64,000 bases of DNA from Cellulomonas sp. NTE-D12 (GTDB lineage: Bacteria > Actinomycetota > Actinomycetes > Actinomycetales > Cellulomonadaceae), in the NCBI RefSeq assembly GCF_027923705.1, contig NZ_AP026442.1, forward strand, positions 2,418,001-2,482,000. Reading direction: 5' to 3'. The translations under genes and the position numbers were made by a program. The notes below the pieces were generated by a model that did not search any database, was not told the DNA's origin, and saw nothing but the letters and a program-made list of their open reading frames with translations. Shown here one piece after another: positions 51,354 to 62,445 of this stretch (position 1 is its first letter; each line of letters begins with the position of its first letter).

Positions 51354-52048
51354 CCGCCGCGCTCAGCGACCAGCCGGTGGGCACGACGAGCGTGGAGGAC
51401 GTGATCGCGTGCGCGACCGCGCCCCTGCCTCGGGCCGGCTCTCGGGCGGCCACGCTGTCGCTCGCCGGGTCGCGTCCCCGGTCGGCCGAACGCGGAACCT
51501 CCGCTCCGCCCAGGCGCGCACCGTCCGGCCGGCCGACCGAGCTCCGCGCACGCCTCCTGCCGGCCCGCGGCGGTGCGTCGCCGGCGCAGGCCGAGGGTCC
51601 CGCGCACGGGACGGCAGTCCACGTCCAGCAGCGCATCACCGTGATGCGCTCCTCGGACCGGGCCCTGGTGCTCGAGTGCGCGGACGAGGAGCGGGGGGAC
51701 CTGCCGATCGCCGAGCCCGCGGTGGTCGTGCGCCGGCTCGCGCTGGCCGCGGTCGAGGTCATCGCCGGCCTCCGGCCGGCCGCGCAGCTGGCCCGGTGGC
51801 TGACCCCCGGGGTGCTGCAGGCCGTCCGGATGCGAGCCGACCTGCATCGCCGGGCGACGTCCGCCGCGGGACGGGCGACTGTCGGGTCACGGCCGCCGGT
51901 GGTCCGGAGCACCCACGTGTGCCGGGTCGAGGAGCGCGTGGTCGAGGCCGCGGTCGTCGTCGACGACGGTTGCAGGGTCAGGGCCGTGGCCGTGCGCCTG
52001 GAGACCCACCGCGGGATGTGGCGGGCGACCGCGCTCGACGTCGGCTGA
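51350..52048 (+). CDS. Rv3235 family protein
   Basis: 232 residues. The first 90 residues are polar and Pro/Arg/Ala-rich. The C-terminal part (VVVRRLALAAVEVIAGLRPAAQLARWLTPGVLQAVRMRADLHRR and VCRVEERVVEAAVVVDDGCRVRAVAVRLETHRGMWRATALDVG) matches the Rv3235 family of Actinobacteria, here also found near secA. Function unknown. The ATG overlaps the LysM stop (ATGA), and a bidirectional terminator overlaps its own stop. Confidence 0.85.
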   Translation: MTAALSDQPVGTTSVEDVIACATAPLPRAGSRAATLSLAGSRPRSAERGTSAPPRRAPSGRPTELRARLLPARGGASPAQAEGPAHGTAVHVQQRITVMRSSDRALVLECADEERGDLPIAEPAVVVRRLALAAVEVIAGLRPAAQLARWLTPGVLQAVRMRADLHRRATSAAGRATVGSRPPVVRSTHVCRVEERVVEAAVVVDDGCRVRAVAVRLETHRGMWRATALDVG

Positions 52049-52065
52049 GTGACGTCGAGCGCGGT
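52028..52065. terminator. Bidirectional terminator between the Rv3235-type gene and secA
   Basis: A perfect 15-bp stem with 8-nt loop; the left arm lies in the last codons of the Rv3235-type gene and the loop contains its TGA. It serves both converging genes. Confidence 0.78.
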
Positions 52066-52087
52066 GCTCACACCACCTGGGAGGCGG

Positions 52088-54901
<2,814 letters not shown>

Positions 54902-54922
54902 GCATGACTCCCGACGTGATCG

Positions 54923-54938
54923 CACCCCGTACGGGGTG
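54923..54938. promoter_or_regulatory. Perfect 16-bp palindrome in the secA leader
   Basis: CACCCCGTACGGGGTG, 21 bp upstream of GTG 54901. It could be an operator, an RNA hairpin near the SD, or the YcaQ terminator. TACGAT (54972-54977, minus strand) is a possible secA -10. Confidence 0.4.
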
Positions 54939-55039
54939 GGGGCTGCACCGACCGCACGGCCGGGCCGGTCCATCGTAGGCGAGCCGCAGGCACCGGCGGT
55001 GGGCCGCCGGCCTGACGTCGCGCGAGGGAGCCGTCGGCC

Positions 55040-56383
55040 TCAGCAGGACGAGTCCGCGAGCGCCCGGCCCAGCTCCACGGCCAGGTCGCCGCGAGGCTCA
55101 CCGGACCGGTCACCGACGAGCACGTCCCCCAGCCCGGTCCAGCGCGCCGCGAGGCGGAGCTCCGACGCGAGCTCCCGCGCGACGACGTCGGCCGGTGGGA
55201 CGCCCCCCGCCGTCACACCGGACGGAGGCGCCGTGTGGGCCGCGTGCACCCGCAGCACACCCGACTGGCGATCGGCCTTCAGGTCGACGAGAGCCGCCAG
55301 GTGCTCGCCGAGGAGGAAGGGCAGCACGTAGTACCCCCAGACGCGCTGCGGCTCGGGGACGTAGATCTCGATGCGGTAGCGGAGCCCGAACAGCGACTCG
55401 ACGCGACGGCGCTCCCACACCAGGGGGTCGAACGGGCTGAGCAGCGCTCGTCCGCGCGCGTGCCGCGGCACGGGCGGGGCGTCGCGGTGCCGCCACGCGC
55501 GGCCGTCACCCCACCCGGGCACGTCCACGGCGACGGCCTCACCGTCCTCCACGAGCTGCGCCAGCGCCACCGCCGTCTCGGACGTGCCGAGTCGGTAGTA
55601 GTCCGCGACGTCACGCAGCGTGCCGATGCCGAGCGCCCGTACGGAGGCGGCGACGAGGGCCCGGACCGCATCCGCCCGCGGTGGTTCCGGAGCTGCGAGC
55701 ACCGGGGCGGGCAGCACCCGCTCCACCAGGTCGTACCGGCGCTCGAACGCTCCGTTGCGACCTGCGGAGGTCACCTGGCCCGTGAAGAACAGGTACTCGA
55801 GGACACGCTTGGCGACGGTCCAGTTCCAGCCCCAGTTCACCCCCCGACCGGGATGCTCGTGCTGCAGCCGCTCGTGCACCTGGGCGCCCGTCAGCGGCCC
55901 CTCGTCCGCCAGCATCACGAGGACGTCGTCCACCACCGGGCCGTGGGTGCGCGGAACCTCGCGGATGGCACCCCACGCCTGCGACTCGTAGTCGCGTCGA
56001 CGCCAGTCGAACAGCCGGTAGTCCTCCGTGCGGATGAACGAGGCCTGGTGGGCCCAGCTCTCCACGAGCCGTCGTGGCGCTCTGCCCGCCGCCCTGTCGA
56101 GCACGGCCGGGTCGTAGGGCCCCAGCCGGGAGTACAGGGGCATCAGGTGCGCCCGGGCGAACACGTTCACCGAGTCGATCTGCAGCACGCCGAGGCGGTC
56201 GACCACCTGCTGGAGGTGCCGCGCGGTGACGGCGGCAGGACGCTCGGGACGCTCCCGGTGCAGCCCCTGGGCAGCGAGCGCGAGACGACGCGCCTGGCCC
56301 AGGGTCAGTCGTTCACCCGCGACGGACTCCCGGGCACCCGCGACGGACTTGCGGGCGCCCGCGACGGTGGTGGTGTCAGACAC
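55040..56383 (-). CDS. Winged-helix DNA glycosylase-like protein (YcaQ/AlkX family)
   Basis: 447 residues. LTLGQARRLALAAQGLHRERP and RLGVLQIDSVNVFARAHLMPLYSRLGPYD begin the YcaQ-type domain; WAHQASFIRTEDYRLFDWRR, GVNWGWNWTVAKRVLEYLFFTGQV and LLSPFDPLVWERRRVESLFGLRYRIEIYVPE follow. YcaQ/AlkX proteins excise interstrand crosslinks or bulky adducts in E. coli and Streptomyces; this function is inferred by family. Residues 4-25 carry a short in-frame VAGA(R/K)(E/K)S repeat. The start is GTG 56383 (SD AGGA, 7 nt). Upstream of secA, same strand. Confidence 0.9.
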   Translation of the reverse strand: MSDTTTVAGARKSVAGARESVAGERLTLGQARRLALAAQGLHRERPERPAAVTARHLQQVVDRLGVLQIDSVNVFARAHLMPLYSRLGPYDPAVLDRAAGRAPRRLVESWAHQASFIRTEDYRLFDWRRRDYESQAWGAIREVPRTHGPVVDDVLVMLADEGPLTGAQVHERLQHEHPGRGVNWGWNWTVAKRVLEYLFFTGQVTSAGRNGAFERRYDLVERVLPAPVLAAPEPPRADAVRALVAASVRALGIGTLRDVADYYRLGTSETAVALAQLVEDGEAVAVDVPGWGDGRAWRHRDAPPVPRHARGRALLSPFDPLVWERRRVESLFGLRYRIEIYVPEPQRVWGYYVLPFLLGEHLAALVDLKADRQSGVLRVHAAHTAPPSGVTAGGVPPADVVARELASELRLAARWTGLGDVLVGDRSGEPRGDLAVELGRALADSSC

Positions 56384-56504
56384 CCGCACATCCTGCCGCC
56401 GGGCACCCACATGCGGACGGCGCTCGGCCCGGGCGCCACGGCGGGCGTCCGGGCCGAGGGTCGTGCTGGTGGTGCGTCGCCGGGACGGCTCCCGGGCGGG
56501 GTGC

Positions 56505-57149
56505 TCAGCCGGCGAGGGCGTCCGCCACCACCACCGGTCCGGCGACCGGCGTGTCCAGCTTGATCACGCCGTAGCTCCAGCCGTGGCGGCGGTAGGCGAC
56601 GGCGGGTTGCGCCGTCTCGGCGTCGACGAAGAGGTAGAAGTCGTGGCCCACCAGCTCCATCTCGTACAGGGCGTCGTCGACGGTCATCGGGGCGGCGTGG
56701 TGCACCTTCTCCCGGATGATCACCGGCGAGTCGCCGAGGGGGATCTCCACCGCTCCGTCGGAGACGGTGCGAGGCGCCCGCGGCGGTTCTGCCTCGGGGA
56801 CGACCGGGGCGACAGGCTCCGTCGTGCTGACCGGGGCGGCCCCACGGTGGTCCTTGCGGCGGTCGCGGGTGCGGCGCAGGCGCTCCAGCAGCTTGGCCAT
56901 CGCCAGGTCGAGGGCCGCGTACGCGTCGTCGGCGCACGCCTCGGCGCGGATGACCGGTCCCTTGTCCACGACGGTGAGCTCGACGCGCTCACTGCTGTCG
57001 GACTGGCGGGGGTTCGGCTCGTGCGACACGAGGACGTCGATGCGCTGCGCGCGAGGCGCCAGCTGTTCGACCTTGGTCAGCTTGCTGTCGAGATGCGCCC
57101 GGAACCTGGGTGACACCTCGGTGTGCCGACCGGCAACCACGATCTCCAT
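56505..57149 (-). CDS. hpf: Long-form ribosome hibernation-promoting factor
   Basis: 214 residues. N-terminal S30AE domain (1-100; MEIVVAGRHTEVSPRFRAHLDSKLTKVEQL; ALDLAMAKLLERLRRTRDRRKDHR), a 45-residue Pro/Glu linker, then the C-terminal dimerisation domain (IIREKVHHAAPMTVDDALYEMELVGHDFYLFVDAETAQPAVAYRRHGWSYGVI). Long HPF makes 100S ribosome dimers under starvation. It is encoded downstream of comF in the conserved mtrAB-lpqB-comF-hpf-secA neighbourhood. SD and ATG present. Confidence 0.95.
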   Translation of the reverse strand: MEIVVAGRHTEVSPRFRAHLDSKLTKVEQLAPRAQRIDVLVSHEPNPRQSDSSERVELTVVDKGPVIRAEACADDAYAALDLAMAKLLERLRRTRDRRKDHRGAAPVSTTEPVAPVVPEAEPPRAPRTVSDGAVEIPLGDSPVIIREKVHHAAPMTVDDALYEMELVGHDFYLFVDAETAQPAVAYRRHGWSYGVIKLDTPVAGPVVVADALAG

Positions 57150-57210
57150 GCGGGCCTCCTGGGAGGTGAGGGGCAGAGCCTGCAGGGCTCGCCCGGTGAC
57201 GTGCTGTCTG

Positions 57211-57278
57211 TGCCCCTGGTGGGGGCAGGTGCGGCACCACCTCCTCGGCCTGCGCGGGGCGGTCCCCTGGCGGGGGCC
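57211..57278 (-). terminator. Two adjacent hairpins between comF and hpf
   Basis: Two stems with similar sequence: TGCCCC/GGGGCA (57211-57227) and GGTCCCC against GGGGGCC (57261-57278). They lie just after the comF stop and in the hpf leader, so they are terminator-like or an attenuator. Confidence 0.45.
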
Positions 57279-57307
57279 GGCCGGTTGCGTCGGCTGGAAC
57301 CTCCACG

Positions 57308-58051
57308 CTAACGCGCCTCCGCTCCGGCCACCAAGCGACCGGGCGGGGGTGTCGAGGCGAGGACGACGCCGGCCACGACCCGCGCCCCCGCTGCACCGAG
57401 CACGTCAGCCGCAGCGGCCGCGGTCGCGCCCGTGGTCAGCACGTCGTCTACCAGCAGCACGCGCGCGCCCGCGACCTGCGCGCGAGCTCGAACGTGCACG
57501 TGACCTGCGAGGTTGCGTGATCGCGCGCGCGCCGACAGCCCCGACTGGTCCGCGCCGGGCGACCGACGCAGGACGCCGGCCGCCGTCGCGCGGACGCCGC
57601 GGCACGCCAGCTCGTCCGCCACCGCTGCGGCGAGCACGCCGGCGGGGACCCATCCGCGGGTGCGCCGGGCTGCGGCGGTGGACGGCAGGGGCACGACCAG
57701 CACCGGGGCCGCGCCGGCCAGCACCGGCACGGCGGCCCGGGCGGCGTTCCGAAGAGCTGCGGTGAACGGTTGGGTCAGGTCGGTGCGGCCGTGGTCCTTC
57801 CAGGCGGTGACGGCGCGGCGCACCGGTCCGGTGAAGTCGGCGACGGCCCACCACGGCGGCGTCCTGCCGTCGAGCCGGTCCAGCCGGCCGGCGCGGTCCT
57901 CGCACCGCCAGGCCGGCCGTCGCAGCAGCGCGGCGCAGTCGCCGCACCAGGACTGGTCGTCGAGACCGCAACCGGCGCACGCGACGGGCAGGACGAGGCC
58001 GAGCAGCTCGACGGCGGCGCGGCGCAACCAGGTCGGCGCATCGGTCGGCAC
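57308..58051 (-). CDS. ComF-family phosphoribosyltransferase-like protein
   Basis: 247 residues. A zinc-ribbon-like N-terminus (CAGCGLDDQSWCGDC: Cys25, 28, 36, 39) is followed by an Arg/Trp-rich middle (TGPVRRAVTAWKDHGRTDLTQ) and the PRPP-binding motif VLLVDDVLTTGAT (198-210). ComF in other bacteria acts in DNA uptake; in Actinobacteria the role is unproven and may be general. The GTG start has no clear SD. It stands between lpqB and hpf, conserved as in M. tuberculosis (Rv3242c). Confidence 0.9.
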   Translation of the reverse strand: MPTDAPTWLRRAAVELLGLVLPVACAGCGLDDQSWCGDCAALLRRPAWRCEDRAGRLDRLDGRTPPWWAVADFTGPVRRAVTAWKDHGRTDLTQPFTAALRNAARAAVPVLAGAAPVLVVPLPSTAAARRTRGWVPAGVLAAAVADELACRGVRATAAGVLRRSPGADQSGLSARARSRNLAGHVHVRARAQVAGARVLLVDDVLTTGATAAAAADVLGAAGARVVAGVVLASTPPPGRLVAGAEAR

Positions 58052-58157
58052 ACCGACAGCGTGGTACCGGGCGCTGCGGCCCGGCCCGTGGAGCGCCGTC
58101 GGCCGAGAACGGTTCAGCGGCCGGCGGACCTGAGGGCGGCTCACGGGCCGCCCCGGG

Positions 58158-59822
58158 TCAGCCCGGGTACGCCGGGTCGTGCACTCCTGTGGCGCCCTGC
58201 ACCGGGACCCAGGTGCGCCCGTCGTACCGGAGCAGCTCGCCCGCGTGCGTGGCGACGAGCATGCTGCGCTCCCCCACCCCCGAGGCGATCGACGCGGCAT
58301 CTGCCACGTCCGGCAAGGGCTCCGACTGGCCGCCGACCGGCACGAGGCGGAGCGTGGACGGGCCGCCGCCGCCGCCGAGCACCCCGAGCGTCACCGCATC
58401 CGCCCAGACCACCTGGCGGGCATCGGCGACGGAGGCTCCCGCCCGGACGGGGGTGCTCAGCTGCTGCGGCGCCCCGGACGCGTCGCGGACGACGCCCGCG
58501 ACGTCGATCGCGACCCCGTCGGGACCGTCCGACACCACGGCGACCCGGGTGCCGTCGCGCGCGACCGCGAGCGCCTTGACGGATCGCCCGACCAACCAGG
58601 GCGCCGTCAGCGTCACCTGCGAGCCGGCCGGCGTCACGGCGAGCACGCTGCCGCCCGTCGCGGTCCAGATCCAGCCCCGGCGGTCCACGGACGGTGCCGC
58701 GAGGCCTGCGCCCGACATCAGCACCCGGGCGGGCGCGGTCGCGGTCGGCGCCAGCACCAGCCGGTCCGTCCCCGAGAGCAGCACCTGCACCGACCCGTCG
58801 GCGCTGCGTGCCGGGCTGCGAGCGTCGAGACCCGCGAGCGAGCCGACGCCGGCCACCGGCTGGAGCGCCCCGTTCACCAGGCTGACCAGGGCATCACCCT
58901 GGATCATCACCGGGTCGCCGACCGCCGACGTGGGCAGGGACGTGGCGCCGTCGAGCGGCACGCCCGCGGCGCCGGCCCGCACGACGACGGACCGCACCTG
59001 CGGCAGCTGCAGCGACTGCTGCAGCTGCGCCAGCAGCAACCCGCGGTCGGCGGCCTGCACCGTCCGGGCCGGCTCGAGGTCGACCTCCGCGACGCCGTCG
59101 GCGTCCACCGTGACCGCCTCCGGCTTGAGCTGGACGCCGTCCGGCACGGCGGTGCGGACCGCGTCCCGCAGCCAAGGTGAGGGGCCGGCGAGCAGGCCCT
59201 TGACCACCGAGGTCGGCAGGTTCCGCGACGGGTACCACCGGGTCTCCGGGACGAGCACCTGCGAGTCGGGCGACAGGAAGTACAGCTGGGCGGCACGGAA
59301 CCGGGAGGTGAAGGCGCCCTGGGACAGGATCAGCCCCTTGGGCGTCCCGCCGATCCGCCACTGCTGCCGGCTGTCCTGCACCATGTCGAACGTCACCGAC
59401 TCACGACCGTCGGCGGAGGCCTCCGTGTAGCGCCCGTCGGCGTCCACCTTGCCGGCCACCTGCACCTCGACGGTCACCTGGGTGTCCGACGTGCGCTGCA
59501 CCTGCGTGGCGGAGGCGACGACGACGCTGCCGAGCGGGTCCCAGCTGGAGCGGGCGTCCGGGGTCAGGAACTCCCGTGCGGCGACGAAGTCGACGAAGTC
59601 CCCGGACAGCCCGGCGGAGCCGGCGAGCAGGAAGCCCTCCACGATGGAGACGGGGTCCGCGTTGGGAGCCGGACCCTCGGCCACCACGACGACGGGGTCC
59701 CCCTCCGGGACGCGCGCATCACCCTTCTGCACCGCACCCTGCGTCGGGATGGCGCTGCACGCGGCGACCACCAGCACGGCCGCCGCCGCCAGGGCGGCGC
59801 GCAGCCGCTGCGGCATGCTCAT
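58158..59822 (-). CDS. lpqB: Lipoprotein LpqB
   Basis: 554 residues. A signal ends in the lipobox VVAAC (Cys22), so it is anchored outside the membrane. A GerMN-like region (about 45-320; EGFLLAGSAGLSGDFVDFVAAREFLTPDARSSWDP; VKGLLAGPSPWLRDAVRTAVPDGV) precedes a beta-propeller-like C-terminus (VLLSGTDRLVLAP...). LpqB modulates the MtrAB system by contacting MtrB. ATG 59822 overlaps the mtrB stop (ATGA). Confidence 0.94.
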   Translation of the reverse strand: MSMPQRLRAALAAAAVLVVAACSAIPTQGAVQKGDARVPEGDPVVVVAEGPAPNADPVSIVEGFLLAGSAGLSGDFVDFVAAREFLTPDARSSWDPLGSVVVASATQVQRTSDTQVTVEVQVAGKVDADGRYTEASADGRESVTFDMVQDSRQQWRIGGTPKGLILSQGAFTSRFRAAQLYFLSPDSQVLVPETRWYPSRNLPTSVVKGLLAGPSPWLRDAVRTAVPDGVQLKPEAVTVDADGVAEVDLEPARTVQAADRGLLLAQLQQSLQLPQVRSVVVRAGAAGVPLDGATSLPTSAVGDPVMIQGDALVSLVNGALQPVAGVGSLAGLDARSPARSADGSVQVLLSGTDRLVLAPTATAPARVLMSGAGLAAPSVDRRGWIWTATGGSVLAVTPAGSQVTLTAPWLVGRSVKALAVARDGTRVAVVSDGPDGVAIDVAGVVRDASGAPQQLSTPVRAGASVADARQVVWADAVTLGVLGGGGGPSTLRLVPVGGQSEPLPDVADAASIASGVGERSMLVATHAGELLRYDGRTWVPVQGATGVHDPAYPG

Positions 59823-61507
59823 CGGACCTCCTGGACCGGCTGGTCGGCGTCGGACCAGTCCGGCAGGGCCGCCGGATCCGAGCGCGGCCTCGTCGCGGCC
59901 ACCGGCGCGGCCTGCTCCTGCGTCTCGTCCGGCACCAGCGAGAGCGGCGACGACTGGAGCCGGATGCCCGCCCGCCGCGGCAGGGTGAGCCGGAACGACG
60001 CTCCGCGCCCGGGGCGTCCCCACGCCTCGAGCCAGCCACCGTGCAGCCGTGCGTCCTCCAGCGAGATGGCCAGCCCCAGGCCCGTGCCACCGGTCGTCCG
60101 CGCCCTGGCGGGGTCCGCGCGCCAGAACCGGTCGAACACGTGCTGTGCCTCCCCTGCGGTCATCCCGACGCCCTTGTCGCGCACCGTGACGGCGACGGCG
60201 TGCTGGTCGGCGGCGACCGTCACCTCCACGGGCGTGCCGTCCGCGTGCTCGATCGCGTTGACGACCAGGTTGCGCAGGATGCGTTCCACCCGGCGCGGGT
60301 CGATGTCCGCCACGACGCGCTGCTCCGGCAGCACCACGGAGATCCACGAGCCCTTGCGCTCTGCGAGCGGCACCGAGGCGTCGACCGTGCGCACCACCAC
60401 GTCGCGGACGTCGCGGCTCTCGGCGTCGAGCACCGCGGCACCCGCGTCGAACCGGCTGATCTCGAGGAGGTCGGCCAGCAGGTCCTCGAAACGGTCGAGC
60501 TGGGTGGACAGCAGCTCAGCCGAGCGCTTCACGGACGGCTCGAAGTCGTGCCGCGCGGCGTGGATGACCTCACCCGCCATCCGGACGGTCGTCAGCGGGG
60601 TGCGCAGCTCGTGGGAGACGTCGGACACGAACCGGCGCTGCAGCGTGGAGAGCTCCTCGAGCCTGCGGATCTGGTCCTGCAGGCTCTCCGCCATCTCGTT
60701 GAACGACTGGGCGAGCGTCGCCATCTCGTCCTCGCCCTGGACGCTCATCCGCTCGGTGAGCTGCCCGTTGGCCAGCCGCTCGGCCACCTGCGCGGCCCGG
60801 CGCACGGGCAGCACGGTCTGGCGGGTGACCAGCCAGGTGGTGGAGCCGAGCAGCAGCACGAGGGCCCCGGCACCGAGCGCGAGCGTGCGCAGCAGGAAGT
60901 CGAGCCGGTCCTGCTCCGCCTGCAGCGGGTAGAGGAAGAACAGCTGGTAGGTGCCGACCACGGGCACGGTGACCTGCTGGCCGACGACGACAGCCGGCTC
61001 GAGCCGGCCCCCCGCCCGCAGGGCGACGGACTGCCAGTGCTGGCCACCCGACGACGTGGCGGTCTTCAGGTCGGCGCTGATCAGGTCGACGTACGCCGCG
61101 TTGGTGGCGGTCGCACCCGCCTGGACCGACACCGCCTGGCCGGGCGCGCGCAGCAGGAACACCTCGCGGCCGCCGGAGCCCGCGTTGTGCTGCGCGCTCG
61201 TCACGTCGGAGAGCAGCTGCTGCACCTCGGCGCCCGTGGTCGCCGTCGCGGAGTCGAACGTGTTCTGGGCCTGCTGCGTGCTGCGGGCGCTCTCCTCCAG
61301 CACCTGCTGCAGCCGGGCGCGGAACAGCCCGTCCGCCGTGCGCTGGCCGACGTACGCGAACACGAGGGCGAGCGCCACCAGGCCGATCGTGAGCGTGGAC
61401 GTCAGCACGCGGACCTGCAGCGAGCCGCGCCACCAGCGCAGCGCCGACCGGAGCCGACGGCCCCACCGGGCGCGGACCAGCCGCCAGACGCTCGTCATCC
61501 GGGGCAC
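59819..61507 (-). CDS. mtrB: Sensor histidine kinase MtrB
   Basis: 562 residues. Two membrane helices (about 38-56 and 205-228) flank an extracytoplasmic sensor region. A HAMP domain follows (VLPVRRAAQVAERLANGQLTERM), then HisKA with His299 in RFVSDVSHELRTPLTTVRM, then HATPase with LVVNAIEHADGTPVEVTVA, GVGMTAGEA and TTGGTGLGLAISLEDARLHGG. It phosphorylates MtrA to regulate cell division and wall genes. The C-terminal 60 residues are a polar tail. Confidence 0.96.
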   Translation of the reverse strand: MPRMTSVWRLVRARWGRRLRSALRWWRGSLQVRVLTSTLTIGLVALALVFAYVGQRTADGLFRARLQQVLEESARSTQQAQNTFDSATATTGAEVQQLLSDVTSAQHNAGSGGREVFLLRAPGQAVSVQAGATATNAAYVDLISADLKTATSSGGQHWQSVALRAGGRLEPAVVVGQQVTVPVVGTYQLFFLYPLQAEQDRLDFLLRTLALGAGALVLLLGSTTWLVTRQTVLPVRRAAQVAERLANGQLTERMSVQGEDEMATLAQSFNEMAESLQDQIRRLEELSTLQRRFVSDVSHELRTPLTTVRMAGEVIHAARHDFEPSVKRSAELLSTQLDRFEDLLADLLEISRFDAGAAVLDAESRDVRDVVVRTVDASVPLAERKGSWISVVLPEQRVVADIDPRRVERILRNLVVNAIEHADGTPVEVTVAADQHAVAVTVRDKGVGMTAGEAQHVFDRFWRADPARARTTGGTGLGLAISLEDARLHGGWLEAWGRPGRGASFRLTLPRRAGIRLQSSPLSLVPDETQEQAAPVAATRPRSDPAALPDWSDADQPVQEVR

Positions 61508-61526
61508 GGTGCACCCCCGGCCCGGC

Positions 61527-62219
61527 TCACGACGAGCCAGCCCCCGCCTTGTAGCCGACGCCCCGCACGGTCACGACGATGTCCGGGCGCTCCGGGTCGT
61601 GCTCGATCTTCGACCGCAGCCGCTGCACGTGGACGTTGACCAGCCGCGTGTCCGCCGCATGGTGGTAGCCCCACACCTTCTCCAGCAGGACCTCGCGGGT
61701 GAACACCTGCCACGGCTTGCGCGCCAGGGCGACGAGGAGGTCGAACTCGAGCGGCGTGAGCGAGATCGGCGTGCCGTCGCGCGCGACCCGGTGCCCGGGG
61801 ACGTCGATCGTCAGGTCGCCGATCGTCAGGTGCTCGGGGGCTGGCTCGTCGCTGCGGCGCAGCCGCGCGCGCACCCGGGCGACCAGCTCCTTGGGCTTGA
61901 ACGGCTTGGAGATGTAGTCGTCGGCCCCTGCCTCGAGGCCGAGCACCACGTCCACGGTGTCGCTCTTGGCGGTGAGCATGACGATCGGCACGCCCGACTC
62001 CGCACGGATCTGGCGGCACACCTCGTAGCCGTCACGGCCGGGGAGCATCAGGTCGAGCAGCACCAGGTCCGGCTGCGTCGCACGGAAGATGCCGAGCGCC
62101 TCGTCGCCGTCCTCGCAGAACGCGGGCTCGAAGCCCTCGGACCGCAGCACGATGCCGATCATCTCCGCGAGGGCGGTGTCGTCGTCGACCACCAGGACGC
62201 GTCCCTTCATGGCGGTCAT
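61527..62219 (-). CDS. mtrA: Response regulator MtrA
   Basis: 230 residues. Receiver: MKGRVLVVDDDTALAEM, the phospho-acceptor Asp56 in LVLLDLMLPGRDG, PIVMLTAKSDTVDVVLGLEAGADDYISKPFKP. Winged HTH of the OmpR type: TPLEFDLLVALARKPWQVFTREVLLEKVWGY, VNVHVQRLRSKIEHDPERP. MtrA controls replication, division and wall genes and is essential in mycobacteria. The start may be 62219 or ATG 62210. It heads mtrA-mtrB-lpqB-comF. Confidence 0.97.
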   Translation of the reverse strand: MTAMKGRVLVVDDDTALAEMIGIVLRSEGFEPAFCEDGDEALGIFRATQPDLVLLDLMLPGRDGYEVCRQIRAESGVPIVMLTAKSDTVDVVLGLEAGADDYISKPFKPKELVARVRARLRRSDEPAPEHLTIGDLTIDVPGHRVARDGTPISLTPLEFDLLVALARKPWQVFTREVLLEKVWGYHHAADTRLVNVHVQRLRSKIEHDPERPDIVVTVRGVGYKAGAGSS

Positions 62220-62445
62220 TGTCGCACCTGACCTGCTCCGATCCCCCAGAGCCGACCGGGTGGTCCGCACCTGGCAGTCCACCCGTCCGGACGGCCCCCT
62301 ACGGCAGGTCCCCGTGGCACGATGAGGCGTCGGCGGCCCGACCGTCGACGTGTCCACGTGCTGCGCCGGGACCGATCTCAGCCGAGCCTCACCCGAGCAG
62401 CCGGCCGCACCACCAGCTGCGCCGCCACCAGGGGAGCCCCAGCAC

